Positions 1 through 12,848 of a stretch of DNA of 64,000 nucleotides are shown in pieces (position 1 is the stretch's first letter; the number at the start of each line of letters is the position of its first letter). Source of the DNA: Auanema rhodensis (Eukaryota; Nematoda; Chromadorea; Rhabditida; Rhabditidae); the NCBI GenBank assembly GCA_964057225.1, contig CAXKVF010000080.1, positions 248,001-312,000 of the forward strand, given 5' to 3'. Under the pieces are notes generated by a model. That model worked only from the letters and a program-made list of their open reading frames with translations, was not told the DNA's origin and did not search any database. A program made the translations under genes and the position numbers.

Positions 1-2291
1 ATGTACACGTGATGTGCACTTGGTATGTAACTCGCTTCACGTGAAAGATAAAGAGATGCGGTTTTCAAAATTAGATTCCCCATGTCCATATTAGTCTAAA
101 AACAAATTGTTATTGATATTGCTTCATGGTAACCATGACTTTGAAATTTACGTGAACTTTAATTTATGCTAATTAAATGTACACGTGATGTGCACTTGGT
201 ATGTAACTCGCTTCACGTGAAAGATAAAGAGATGCGGTTTTCAAAATTAGATTCCCCCTGTCCATATTAGTCTAAAAACAAATTTTTATTGATATTGGTT
301 CATGGTAACCATGACTTTGAAATTTACGTGAACTTTAATTTATGCTAATTAAAAGTACACGTGATGTGCACTTGGTATGTAACTCGCTTCACGTGAAAGA
401 TAAAGAGATGCGGTTTTCAAAATTAGATTCCCCATGTCCATATTAGTCTAAAAACAAATTTTTATTGATATTGGTTCATGGTAACCATGACTTTGAAATT
501 TACGTGAACTTTAATTTATGCTAATTAAATGTACACGTGATGTGCACTTGGTATGTAACTCGCTTCACGTGAAAGATAAAGAGATGCGGTTTTCAAAATT
601 AGATTCCCCATGTCCATATTAGTCTAAAAACAAATTTTTATTGATATTGGTGCATGGTAACCATGACTTTGAAATTTACGTGAACTTTAATTTATGCTAA
701 TTAAATGTACACGTGATGTGCACTTGGTATGTAACTCGCTTCACGTGAAAGATAAAGAGATGCGGTTTTCAAAATTAGATTCCCCATGTCCATATTAGTC
801 TAAAAACAAATTTTGATTGATATTGGTTCATGGTAACCATGACTTTGAAATTTATGTGAACTTTAATTTATGCTAATTAAATGTACACGTGATGTGCACT
901 TGGTATGTAACTCGCTTCACGTGAAAGATAAAGAGATGCGGTTTTCAAAATTAGATTCCCCATGTCCATATTAGTCTAAAAACAAATTTTTATTGATATT
1001 GCTTCATGGTAACCATGACTTTGAAATTTACGTGAACTTTAATTTATGCTAATTAAATGTACACGTGATGTGCACTTGGTATGTAACTCGCTTCACGTGA
1101 AAGATAAAGAGATGCGGTTTTCAAAATTAGATTCCCCCTGTCCATATTAGTCTAAAAACAAATTTTTATTGATATTGCTTCATGGTAACCATGACTTTGA
1201 AATTTACGTGAACTTTAATTTATGCTAATTAAATGTACACGTGATGTGCACTTGGTATGTAACTCGCTTCACGTGAAAGATAAAGAGATGCGGTTTTCAA
1301 AATTAGATTCCCCATGTCCATATTAGTCTAAAAACAAATTTTTATTGATATTGCTTCATGGTAACCATGACTTTGAAATTTACGTGAACTTTAATTTATG
1401 CTAATTAAATGTACACGTGATGTGCACTTGGTATGTAACTCGCTTCACGTGAAAGATAAAGAGATGCGGTTTTCAAAATTAGATTCCCCATGTCCATATT
1501 AGTCTAAAAACAAATTTTTATTGATATTGGTGCATGGTAACCATGACTTTGAAATTTACGTGAACTTTAATTTATGCTAATTAAATGTACACGTGATGTG
1601 CACTTGGTATGTAACTCGCTTCACGTGAAAGATAAAGAGATGCGGTTTTCAAAATTAGATTCCCCATGTCCATATTAGTCTAAAAACAAATTTTTATTGA
1701 TATTGCTTCATGGTAACCATGACTTTGAAATTTACGTGAACTTTAATTTATGCTAATTAAATGTACACGTGATGTGCACTTGGTATGTAACTCGCTTCAC
1801 GTGAAAGATAAAGAGATGCGGTTTTCAAAATTAGATTCCCCATGTCCATATTAGTCTCAAAACAAATTTTTATTGATATTGGTTCATGGTAACCATGACT
1901 TTGAAATTTACGTGAACTTTAATTTATGCTAATTAAATGTACACGTGATGTGCACTTGGTATGTAACTCGCTTCACGTGAAAGATAAAGAGATGCGGTTT
2001 TCAAAATTAGATTCCCCATGTCCATATTAGTCTAAAAACAAATTTTTATTGATATTGGTGCATGGTAACCATGACTTTGAAATTTACGTGAACTTTAATT
2101 TATGCTAATTAAATGTACACGTGATGTGCACTTGGTATGTAACTCGCTTCACGTGAAAGATAAAGAGATGCGGTTTTCAAAATTAGATTCCCCATGTCCA
2201 TATTAGTCTAAAAACAAATTTCTATTGATATTGGTTCATGGTAACCATGACTTTGAAATTTACGTGAACTTTAATTTATGCTAATTAAATG

Positions 2292-2301
2292 TACACGTGA
2301 T
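2292..2301. other. First CACGTG element of the monomer (m4-13)
   Basis: TACACGTGAT at m4-13 contains the palindromic hexamer CACGTG, the general core recognised by bHLH (E-box) and many bZIP (G-box) proteins. It recurs in nearly every monomer. Read on the minus strand it is ATCACGTG, which fits the budding-yeast CDEI consensus RTCACRTG, though a match this short may be chance. The C8A variant in part of region IV (for example at 36081, 38897, 43473, 45760) turns it into CAAGTG. Protein binding is inference only. Confidence 0.5.
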
Positions 2302-2323
2302 GTGCACTTGGTATGTAACTCGC

Positions 2324-2333
2324 TTCACGTGAA
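2324..2333. other. Perfect 10-bp palindrome TTCACGTGAA (m36-45)
   Basis: TTCACGTGAA is identical to its reverse complement and encloses the second CACGTG of the monomer. It is conserved in almost all copies. Exceptions seen are C40T (monomers at 2993, 8977, 23409 and 24289), A45T in the monomer at 24113, G43A at 9505, G43C at 43468 and G41T at 63179. It could be a binding site for a dimeric bHLH or bZIP factor; that role is not shown by sequence alone. Confidence 0.55.
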
Positions 2334-2384
2334 AGATAAAGAGATGCGGTTTTCAAAATTAGATTCCCCATGTCCATATTAGTC

Positions 2385-2400
2385 TAAAAACAAATTTTTA
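2385..2400. other. A/T-tract region (m97-112)
   Basis: TAAAAACAAATTTTTA combines an A-tract and an AAATTTTT tract, the kind of sequence that bends DNA or influences nucleosome placement. Variants are mostly substitutions: A98C, C103G, A106T, and one T deleted in the copy at about 44102. Curvature is inferred from sequence type, not computed. Confidence 0.4.
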
Positions 2401-2411
2401 TTGATATTGGT

Positions 2412-2426
2412 TCATGGTAACCATGA
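2412..2426. other. 15-bp interrupted palindrome at m124-138
   Basis: TCATGGT and ACCATGA are reverse complements separated by a single A, giving 7-bp arms in classes A, B and D. In class C the T124G change breaks the outermost pair and leaves 6-bp arms. The core CATGGTAACCATG is retained in almost every monomer; one exception at about 33742 reads CATGCTAACCATG. The dyad could form a small cruciform or bind a symmetric protein; neither is demonstrated. Confidence 0.6.
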
Positions 2427-2445
2427 CTTTGAAATTTACGTGAAC

Positions 2446-2465
2446 TTTAATTTATGCTAATTAAA
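2446..2465. other. AT-rich inverted repeat across the monomer junction
   Basis: TTTAATT (m158-164) and AATTAAA (m171-176 plus m1 of the next copy) are reverse complements around a 6-base loop TATGCT, so the potential hairpin spans the boundary between adjacent monomers. T165C variants (for example monomers at 4929, 11441, 12321, 15841 and 33087) change only the loop. A162G in region V (57180, 59468, 61932) breaks one arm pair. Confidence 0.55.
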
Positions 2466-5400
2466 TGTACACGTGATGTGCACTTGGTATGTAACTCGCT
2501 TCACGTGAAAGATAAAGAGATGCGGTTTTCAAAATTAGATTCCCCATGTCCATATTAGTCTAAAAACAAATTTTTATTGATATTGGTGCATGGTAACCAT
2601 GACTTTGAAATTTACGTGAACTTTAATTTATGCTAATTAAATGTACACGTGATGTGCACTTGGTATGTAACTCGCTTCACGTGAAAGATAAAGAGATGCG
2701 GTTTTCAAAATTAGATTCCCCATGTCCATATTAGTCTAAAAACAAATTTTTATTGATATTGGTTCATGGTAACCATGACTTTGAAATTTACGTGAACTTT
2801 AATTTATGCTAATTAAATGTACACGTGATGTGCACTTGGTATGTAACTCGCTTCACGTGAAAGAAGAAGAGATGCGGTTTTCAGAATTAGATTCCCCATG
2901 TCCATATTAGTCTAAAAACAAATTTTTATTGATATTGGTTCATGGTAACCATGACTTTGAAATTTACGTGAACTTTAATTTATGCTAATTAAATGTACAC
3001 GTGATGTGCACTTGGTATGTAACTCGCTTCATGTGAAAGATAAAGAGATGCGGTTTTCAAAATTAGATTCCTCATGTCCATATTAGTCTAAAAACAAATT
3101 TTTATTGATATTGGTTCATGGTAACCATGACTATGAAATTTACGTGAACTTTAATTTATGCTAATTAAATGTACACGTGATGTGCACTTGGTATGTAACT
3201 CGCTTCACGTGAAAGATAAAGAGATGCGGTTTTCAAAATTAGATTCCCCATGTCCATATTAGTCTAAAAACAAATTTTTATTGATATTGGTGCATGGTAA
3301 CCATGACTTTGAAATTTACGTGAACTTTAATTTATGCTAATTAAATGTACACGTGATGTGCACTTGGTATGTAACTCGCTTCACGTGAAAGATGAAGAGA
3401 TGCGGTTTTCAAAATTAGATTCCCCATGTCCATATTAGTCTAAAAACAAATTTTTATTGATATTGGTGCATGGTAACCATGACTTTGAAATTTACGTGAA
3501 CTTTAATTTATGCTAATTAAATGTACACGTGATGTGCACTTGGTATGTAACTCGCTTCACGTGAAAGATAAAGAGATGCGGTTTTCAAAATTATATTCCC
3601 CATGTCCATATTAGTTTAAAAACAAATTTTTATTGATATTGGTGCATGGTAACCATGACTTTGAAATTTACGTGAACTTTAATTTATGCTAATTAAATGT
3701 ACACGTGATGTGCACTTGGTATGTAACTCGCTTCACGTGAAAGATAAAGAGATGCGGTTTTCAAAATTAGATTCCCCATGTCCATATTAGTCTAAAAACA
3801 AATTTTTATTGATATTGGTTCATGGTAACCATGACTTTGAAATTTACGTGAACTTTAATTTATGCTAATTAAATGTACACGTGATGTGCACTTGGTATGT
3901 AACTCGCTTCACGTGAAAGATAAAGAGATGCGGTTTTCAAAATTAGATTCCCCATGTCCATATTAGTCTAAAAACAAATTTTTATTGATATTGGTTCATG
4001 GTAACCATGACTTTGAAATTTACGTGAACTTTAATTTATGCTAATTAAATGTACACGTGATGTGCACTTGGTATGTAACTCGCTTCACGTGAAAGATAAA
4101 GAGATGCGGTTTTCAAAATTATATTCCCCATGTCCATATTAGTCTGAAAACAAATTTTTATTGATATTGGTGCATGGTAACCATGACTTTGAAATTTACG
4201 TGAACTTTAATTTATGCTAATTAAATGTACACGTGATGTGCACTTGGTATGTAACTCGCTTCACGTGAAAGATGAAGAGATGCGGTTTTCAAAATTAGAT
4301 TCCCCATGTCCATATTAGTCTAAAAACAAATTTTCATTGATATTGGTGCATGGTAACCATGACTTTGAAATTTACGTGAACTTTAATTTATGCTAATTAA
4401 ATGTACACGTGATGTGCACTTGGTATGTAACTCGCTTCACGTGAAAGATAAAGAGATGCGGTTTTCAAAATTATATTCCCCATGTCCATATTAGTTTAAA
4501 AACAAATTTTTATTGATATTGGTGCATGGTAACCATGACTTTGAAATTTACGTGAACTTTAATTTATGCTAATTAAATGTACACGTGATGTGCACTTGGT
4601 ATGTAACTCGCTTCACGTGAAAGATAAAGAGATGCGGTTTTCAAAATTAGATTCCCCATGTCCATATTAGTCTAAAAACAAATTTTTATTGATATTGGTT
4701 CATGGTAACCATGACTTTGAAATTTACGTGAACTTTAATTTATGCTAATTAAATGTACACGTGATGTGCACTTGGTATGTAACTCGCTTCACGTGAAAGA
4801 TAAAGAGATGCGGTTTTCAAAATTAGATTCCCCATGTCCATATTAGTCTAAAAACAAATTTTTATTGATATTGGTTCATGGTAACCATGACTTTGAAATT
4901 TACGTGAACTTTAATTTATGCTAATTAAATGTACACGTGATGTGCACTTGGTATGTAACTCGCTTCACGTGAAAGATAAAGAGATGCGGTTTTCAAAATT
5001 AGATTCCCCATGTCCATATTAGTCTAAAAACAAATTTTTATTGATATTGGTGCATGGTAACCATGACTTTGAAATTTACGTGAACTTTAATTCATGCTAA
5101 TTAAATGTACACGTGATGTGCACTTGGTATGTAACTCGCTTCACGTGAAAGATAAAGAGATGCGGTTTTCAAAATTAGATTCCCCATGTCCATATTAGTC
5201 TAAAAACAAATTTTTATTGATATTGGTGCATGGTAACCATGACTTTGAAATTTACGTGAACTTTAATTTATGCTAATTAAATGTACACGTGATGTGCACT
5301 TGGTATGTAACTCGCTTCACGTGAAAGATAAAGAGATGCGGTTTTCAAAATTAGATTCCCCATGTCCATATTAGTTTAAAAACAAATTTTTATTGATATT

Positions 5401-8400
5401 GGTGCATGGTAACCATGACTTTGAAATTTACGTGAACTTTAATTTATGCTAATTAAATGTACACGTGATGTGCACTTGGTATGTAACTCGCTTCACGTGA
5501 AAGATAAAGAGATGCGGTTTTCAAAATTAGATTCCCCATGTCCATATTAGTCTAAAAACAAATTTTTATTGATATTGCTTCATGGTAACCATGACTTTGA
5601 AATTTACGTGAACTTTAATTTATGCTAATTAAATGTACACGTGATGTGCACTTGGTATGTAACTCGCTTCACGTGAAAGATAAAGAGATGCGGTTTTCAA
5701 AATTAGATTCCCCATGTCCATATTAGTCTAAAAACAAATTTTTATTGATATTGGTGCATGGTAACCATGACTTTGAAATTTACGTGAACTTTAATTTATG
5801 CTAATTAAATGTACACGTGATGTGCACTTGGTATGTAACTCGCTTCACGTGAAAGATAAAGAGATGCGGTTTTCAAAATTAGATTCCCCATGTCCATATT
5901 AGTCTAAAAACAAATTTTTATTGATATTGCTTCATGGTAACCATGACTTTGAAATTTACGTGAACTTTAATTTATGCTAATTAAATGTACACGTGATGTG
6001 CACTTGGTATGTAACTCGCTTCACGTGAAAGATAAAGAGATGCGGTTTTCAAAATTAGATTCCCCATGTCCATATTAGTCTAAAAACAAATTTTTATTGA
6101 TATTGCTTCATGGTAACCATGACTTTGAAATTTACGTGAACTTTAATTTATGCTAATTAAATGTACACGTGATGTGCACTTGGTATGTAACTCGCTTCAC
6201 GTGAAAGATAAAGAGATGCGGTTTTTAAAATTAGATTCCCCATGTCCATATTAGTCTCAAAACAAATTTTTATTGATATTGGTTCATGGTAACCATGACT
6301 TTGAAATTTACGTGAACTTTAATTTATGCTAATTAAATGTACACGTGATGTGCACTTGGTATGTAACTCGCTTCACGTGAAAGATAAAGAGATGCGGTTT
6401 TTAAAATTAGATTCCCCATGTCCATATTAGTCTCAAAACAAATTTTTATTGATATTGGTGCATGGTAACCATGACTTTGAAATTTACGTGAACTTTAATT
6501 TATGCTAATTAAATGTACACGTGATGTGCACTTGGTATGTAACTCGCTTCACGTGAAAGATAAAGAGATGCGGTTTTCAAAATTAGATTCCCCATGTCCA
6601 TATTAGTCTAAAAACAAATTTTTATTGATATTGGTGCATGGTAACCATGACTTTGAAATTTACGTGAACTTTAATTTATGCTAATTAAATGTACACGTGA
6701 TGTGCACTTGGTAAGTAACTCGCTTCACGTGAAAGATAAAGAGATGCGGTTTTCAAAATTAGATTCCCCATGTCCATATTAGTTTAAAAAGAAATTTTTA
6801 TTGATATTGGTGCATGGTAACCATGACTTTGAAATTTACGTGAACTTTAATTTATGCTAATTAAATGTACACGTGATGTGCACTTGGTATGTAACTCGCT
6901 TCACGTGAAAGATAAAGAGATGCGGTTTTCAAAATTAGATTCCCCATGTCCATATTAGTCTAAAAACAAATTTTTATTGATATTGGTGCATGGTAACCAT
7001 GACTTTGAAATTTACGTGAACTTTAATTTATGCTAATTAAATGTACACGTGATGTGCACTTGGTATGTAACTCGCTTCACGTGAAAGATAAAGAGATGCG
7101 GTTTTCAAAATTAGATTCCCCATGTCCATATTAGTCTAAAAACAAATTTTTATTGATATTGCTTCATGGTAACCATGACTTTGAAATTTACGTGAACTTT
7201 AATTTATGCTAATTAAATGTACACGTGATGTGCACTTGGTATGTAACTCGCTTCACGTGAAAGATAAAGAGATGCGGTTTTCAAAATTAGATTCCCCATG
7301 TCCATATTAGTCTAAAAACAAATTTTTATTGATATTGCTTCATGGTAACCATGACTTTGAAATTTACGTGAACTTTAATTTATGCTAATTAAATGTACAC
7401 GTGATGTGCACTTGGTATGTAACTCGCTTCACGTGAAAGATAAAGAGATGCGGTTTTCAAAATTAGATTCCCCATGTCCATATTAGTCTAAAAACAAATT
7501 TTTATTGATATTGGTGCATGGTAACCATGACTTTGAAATTTACGTGAACTTTAATTTATGCTAATTAAATGTACACGTGATGTGCACTTGGTATGTAACT
7601 CGCTTCACGTGAAAGATAAAGAGATGCGGTTTTCAAAATTAGATTCCCCATGTCCATATTAGTCTAAAAACAAATTTTTATTGATATTGCTTCATGGTAA
7701 CCATGACTTTGAAATTTACGTGAACTTTAATTTATGCTAATTAAATGTACACGTGATGTGCACTTGGTATGTAACTCGCTTCACGTGAAAGATAAAGAGA
7801 TGCGGTTTTCAAAATTAGATTCCCCATGTCCATATTAGTCTCAAAACAAATTTTTATTGATATTGGTTCATGGTAACCATGACTTTGAAATTTACGTGAA
7901 CTTTAATTTATGCTAATTAAATGTACACGTGATGTGCACTTGGTATGTAACTCGCTTCACGTGAAAGATAAAGAGATGCGGTTTTCAAAATTAGATTCCC
8001 CATGTCCATATTAGTCTAAAAACAAATTTTTATTGATATTGGTGCATGGTAACCATGACTTTGAAATTTACGTGAACTTTAATTTATGCTAATAAAATGT
8101 ACACGTGATGTGCACTTGGTATGTAACTCGCTTCACGTGAAAGATAAAGAGATGCGGTTTTCAAAATTAGATTCCCCATGTCCATATTAGTCTAAAAACA
8201 AATTTCTATTGATATTGGTTCATGGTAACCATGACTTTGAAATTTACGTGAACTTTAATTTATGCTAATTAAATGTACACGTGATGTGCACTTGGTATGT
8301 AACTCGCTTCACGTGAAAGATAAAGAGATGCGGTTTTCAAAATTAGATTCCCCATGTCCATATTAGTCTAAAAACAAATTTTTATTGATATTGGTTCATG

Positions 8401-9856
8401 GTAACCATGACTTTGAAATTTACGTGAACTTTAATTTATGCTAATTAAATGTACACGTGATGTGCACTTGGTATGTAACTCGCTTCACGTGAAAGATAAA
8501 GAGATGCGGTTTTCAAAATTAGATTCCCCATGTCCATATTAGTCTAAAAACAAATTTTTATTGATATTGGTGCATGGTAACCATGACTTTGAAATTTACG
8601 TGAACTTTAATTTATGCTAATTAAATGTACACGTGATGTGCACTTGGTATGTAACTCGCTTCACGTGAAAGATAAAGAGATGCGGTTTTCAAAATTAGAT
8701 TCCCCATGTCCATATTAGTCTAAAAACAAATTTTTATTGATATTGGTTCATGGTAACCATGACTTTGAAATTTACGTGAACTTTAATTTATGCTAATTAA
8801 ATGTACACGTGATGTGCACTTGGTATGTAACTCGCTTCACGTGAAAGAAGAAGAGATGCGGTTTTCAGAATTAGATTCCCCATGTCCATATTAGTCTAAA
8901 AACAAATTTTTATTGATATTGGTTCATGGTAACCATGACTTTGAAATTTACGTGAACTTTAATTTATGCTAATTAAATGTACACGTGATGTGCACTTGGT
9001 ATGTAACTCGCTTCATGTGAAAGATAAAGAGATGCGGTTTTCAAAATTAGATTCCTCATGTCCATATTAGTCTAAAAACAAATTTTTATTGATATTGGTT
9101 CATGGTAACCATGACTATGAAATTTACGTGAACTTTAATTTATGCTAATTAAATGTACACGTGATGTGCACTTGGTATGTAACTCGCTTCACGTGAAAGA
9201 TAAAGAGATGCGGTTTTCAAAATTAGATTCCCCATGTCCATATTAGTCTAAAAACAAATTTTTATTGATATTGGTGCATGGTAACCATGACTTTGAAATT
9301 TACGTGAACTTTAATTTATGCTAATTAAATGTACACGTGATGTGCACTTGGTATGTAACTCGCTTCACGTGAAAGATGAAGAGATGCGGTTTTCAAAATT
9401 AGATTCCCCATGTCCATATTAGTCTAAAAACAAATTTTTATTGATATTGGTGCATGGTAACCATGACTTTGAAATTTACGTGAACTTTAATTTATGCTAA
9501 TTAAATGTACACGTGATGTGCACTTGGTATGTAACTCGCTTCACGTAAAAGATAAAGAGATGCGGTTTTCAAAATTATATTCCCCATGTCCATATTAGTT
9601 TAAAAACAAATTTTTATTGATATTGGTGCATGGTAACCATGACTTTGAAATTTACGTGAACTTTAATTTATGCTAATTAAATGTACACGTGATGTGCACT
9701 TGGTATGTAACTCGCTTCACGTGAAAGATAAAGAGATGCGGTTTTCAAAATTAGATTCCCCATGTCCATATTAGTCTAAAAACAAATTTTTATTGATATT
9801 GGTTCATGGTAACCATGACTTTGAAATTTACGTGAACTTTAATTTATGCTAATTAA

Positions 9857-10384
9857 ATGTACACGTGATGTGCACTTGGTATGTAACTCGCTTCACGTGA
9901 AAGATAAAGAGATGCGGTTTTCAAAATTAGATTCCCCATGTCCATATTAGTCTAAAAACAAATTTTTATTGATATTGGTGCATGGTAACCATGACTTTGA
10001 AATTTACGTGAACTTTAATTTATGCTAATTAAATGTACACGTGATGTGCACTTGGTATGTAACTCGCTTCACGTGAAAGATGAAGAGATGCGGTTTTCAA
10101 AATTAGATTCCCCATGTCCATATTAGTCTAAAAACAAATTTTTATTGATATTGGTGCATGGTAACCATGACTTTGAAATTTACGTGAACTTTAATTTATG
10201 CTAATTAAATGTACACGTGATGTGCACTTGGTATGTAACTCGCTTCACGTGAAAGATAAAGAGATGCGGTTTTCAAAATTATATTCCCCATGTCCATATT
10301 AGTTTAAAAACAAATTTTTATTGATATTGGTGCATGGTAACCATGACTTTGAAATTTACGTGAACTTTAATTTATGCTAATTAA
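9857..10384 (+). repeat. Three-monomer internal expansion in HOR copy 2
   Basis: The monomers at 9153, 9329, 9505 and 9681 (C; A50G C; G74T+C96T C; A) are followed by the same series at 9857, 10033, 10209 and 10385. Copy 1 has the series only once before its A monomers, so three extra monomers were added here. The 9505 copy has a private G43A and the 10385 copy a private G-to-T in GTGCAC, so these changes probably postdate the expansion. Confidence 0.65.
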
Positions 10385-11968
10385 ATGTACACGTGATGTT
10401 CACTTGGTATGTAACTCGCTTCACGTGAAAGATAAAGAGATGCGGTTTTCAAAATTAGATTCCCCATGTCCATATTAGTCTAAAAACAAATTTTTATTGA
10501 TATTGGTTCATGGTAACCATGACTTTGAAATTTACGTGAACTTTAATTTATGCTAATTAAATGTACACGTGATGTGCACTTGGTATGTAACTCGCTTCAC
10601 GTGAAAGATAAAGAGATGCGGTTTTCAAAATTATATTCCCCATGTCCATATTAGTCTGAAAACAAATTTTTATTGATATTGGTGCATGGTAACCATGACT
10701 TTGAAATTTACGTGAACTTTAATTTATGCTAATTAAATGTACACGTGATGTGCACTTGGTATGTAACTCGCTTCACGTGAAAGATGAAGAGATGCGGTTT
10801 TCAAAATTAGATTCCCCATGTCCATATTAGTCTAAAAACAAATTTTCATTGATATTGGTGCATGGTAACCATGACTTTGAAATTTACGTGAACTTTAATT
10901 TATGCTAATTAAATGTACACGTGATGTGCACTTGGTATGTAACTCGCTTCACGTGAAAGATAAAGAGATGCGGTTTTCAAAATTATATTCCCCATGTCCA
11001 TATTAGTTTAAAAACAAATTTTTATTGATATTGGTGCATGGTAACCATGACTTTGAAATTTACGTGAACTTTAATTTATGCTAATTAAATGTACACGTGA
11101 TGTGCACTTGGTATGTAACTCGCTTCACGTGAAAGATAAAGAGATGCGGTTTTCAAAATTAGATTCCCCATGTCCATATTAGTCTAAAAACAAATTTTTA
11201 TTGATATTGGTTCATGGTAACCATGACTTTGAAATTTACGTGAACTTTAATTTATGCTAATTAAATGTACACGTGATGTGCACTTGGTATGTAACTCGCT
11301 TCACGTGAAAGATAAAGAGATGCGGTTTTCAAAATTAGATTCCCCATGTCCATATTAGTCTAAAAACAAATTTTTATTGATATTGGTTCATGGTAACCAT
11401 GACTTTGAAATTTACGTGAACTTTAATTTATGCTAATTAAATGTACACGTGATGTGCACTTGGTATGTAACTCGCTTCACGTGAAAGATAAAGAGATGCG
11501 GTTTTCAAAATTAGATTCCCCATGTCCATATTAGTCTAAAAACAAATTTTTATTGATATTGGTGCATGGTAACCATGACTTTGAAATTTACGTGAACTTT
11601 AATTCATGCTAATTAAATGTACACGTGATGTGCACTTGGTATGTAACTCGCTTCACGTGAAAGATAAAGAGATGCGGTTTTCAAAATTAGATTCCCCATG
11701 TCCATATTAGTCTAAAAACAAATTTTTATTGATATTGGTGCATGGTAACCATGACTTTGAAATTTACGTGAACTTTAATTTATGCTAATTAAATGTACAC
11801 GTGATGTGCACTTGGTATGTAACTCGCTTCACGTGAAAGATAAAGAGATGCGGTTTTCAAAATTAGATTCCCCATGTCCATATTAGTTTAAAAACAAATT
11901 TTTATTGATATTGGTGCATGGTAACCATGACTTTGAAATTTACGTGAACTTTAATTTATGCTAATTAA

Positions 11969-12848
11969 ATGTACACGTGATGTGCACTTGGTATGTAACT
12001 CGCTTCACGTGAAAGATAAAGAGATGCGGTTTTCAAAATTAGATTCCCCATGTCCATATTAGTCTAAAAACAAATTTTTATTGATATTGGTGCATGGTAA
12101 CCATGACTTTGAAATTTACGTGAACTTTAATTTATGCTAATTAAATGTACACGTGATGTGCACTTGGTATGTAACTCGCTTCACGTGAAAGATAAAGAGA
12201 TGCGGTTTTCAAAATTAGATTCCCCATGTCCATATTAGTCTAAAAACAAATTTTTATTGATATTGCTTCATGGTAACCATGACTTTGAAATTTACGTGAA
12301 CTTTAATTTATGCTAATTAAATGTACACGTGATGTGCACTTGGTATGTAACTCGCTTCACGTGAAAGATAAAGAGATGCGGTTTTCAAAATTAGATTCCC
12401 CATGTCCATATTAGTCTAAAAACAAATTTTTATTGATATTGCTTCATGGTAACCATGACTTTGAAATTTACGTGAACTTTAATTCATGCTAATTAAATGT
12501 ACACGTGATGTGCACTTGGTATGTAACTCGCTTCACGTGAAAGATAAAGAGATGCGGTTTTCAAAATTAGATTCCCCATGTCCATATTAGTCTAAAAACA
12601 AATTTTTATTGATATTGGTGCATGGTAACCATGACTTTGAAATTTACGTGAACTTTAATTTATGCTAATTAAATGTACACGTGATGTGCACTTGGTATGT
12701 AACTCGCTTCACGTGAAAGATAAAGAGATGCGGTTTTCAAAATTAGATTCCCCATGTCCATATTAGTTTAAAAACAAATTTTTATTGATATTGGTGCATG
12801 GTAACCATGACTTTGAAATTTACGTGAACTTTAATTTATGCTAATTAA
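11969..12848 (+). repeat. Five-monomer internal expansion in HOR copy 2
   Basis: The triplet at 11441 (T165C), 11617 and 11793 (C96T) is echoed at 12321 (T165C), 12497 and 12673 (C96T), five monomers later. Copy 1 has the triplet once. The 12321 copy is class B rather than class C although it keeps T165C, so it looks like a hybrid monomer. Confidence 0.65.

Larger units (their letters stand above)
2289..2464 (+). repeat. Representative canonical monomer (class A)
   Basis: This copy carries the majority base at every position I compared, so it serves as a reference for monomer coordinates m1-m176. Composition is 26 C, 30 G and 120 A/T. In order it has: CACGTG at m6-11, GTGCAC at m14-19, the palindrome TTCACGTGAA at m36-45, a purine stretch at m44-56, GTTTTCAAAATT at m61-72, CCCC at m78-81, an A/T-tract region at m97-112, the interrupted palindrome at m124-138, TTTACGTGAA at m147-156, and an AT-rich inverted repeat from m158 into the next monomer. 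There are five CpG sites, at m8, m33, m40, m59 and m151. Confidence 0.93.
1233..7216 (+). repeat. 34-monomer HOR, copy 1
   Basis: This 5984-bp block of 34 monomers is followed directly by a copy with the same order of diagnostic monomers. Shared rare markers exactly 5984 bp apart include A98C at the monomers 1761/7745, the TTTCTATT variant at 2221/8205, the T49A+A50G+A68G monomer 2817/8801, and the next monomer 2993/8977 with C40T, C80T and T141A together. The block ends before the copy beginning at 7217. Confidence 0.8.

Noticed and set aside
2323-2345. Promoter-like G-box elements driving transcription
   Set aside because: CACGTG is present, but no gene lies downstream and no start site can be placed; satellite transcription is possible but the sequence does not show it.
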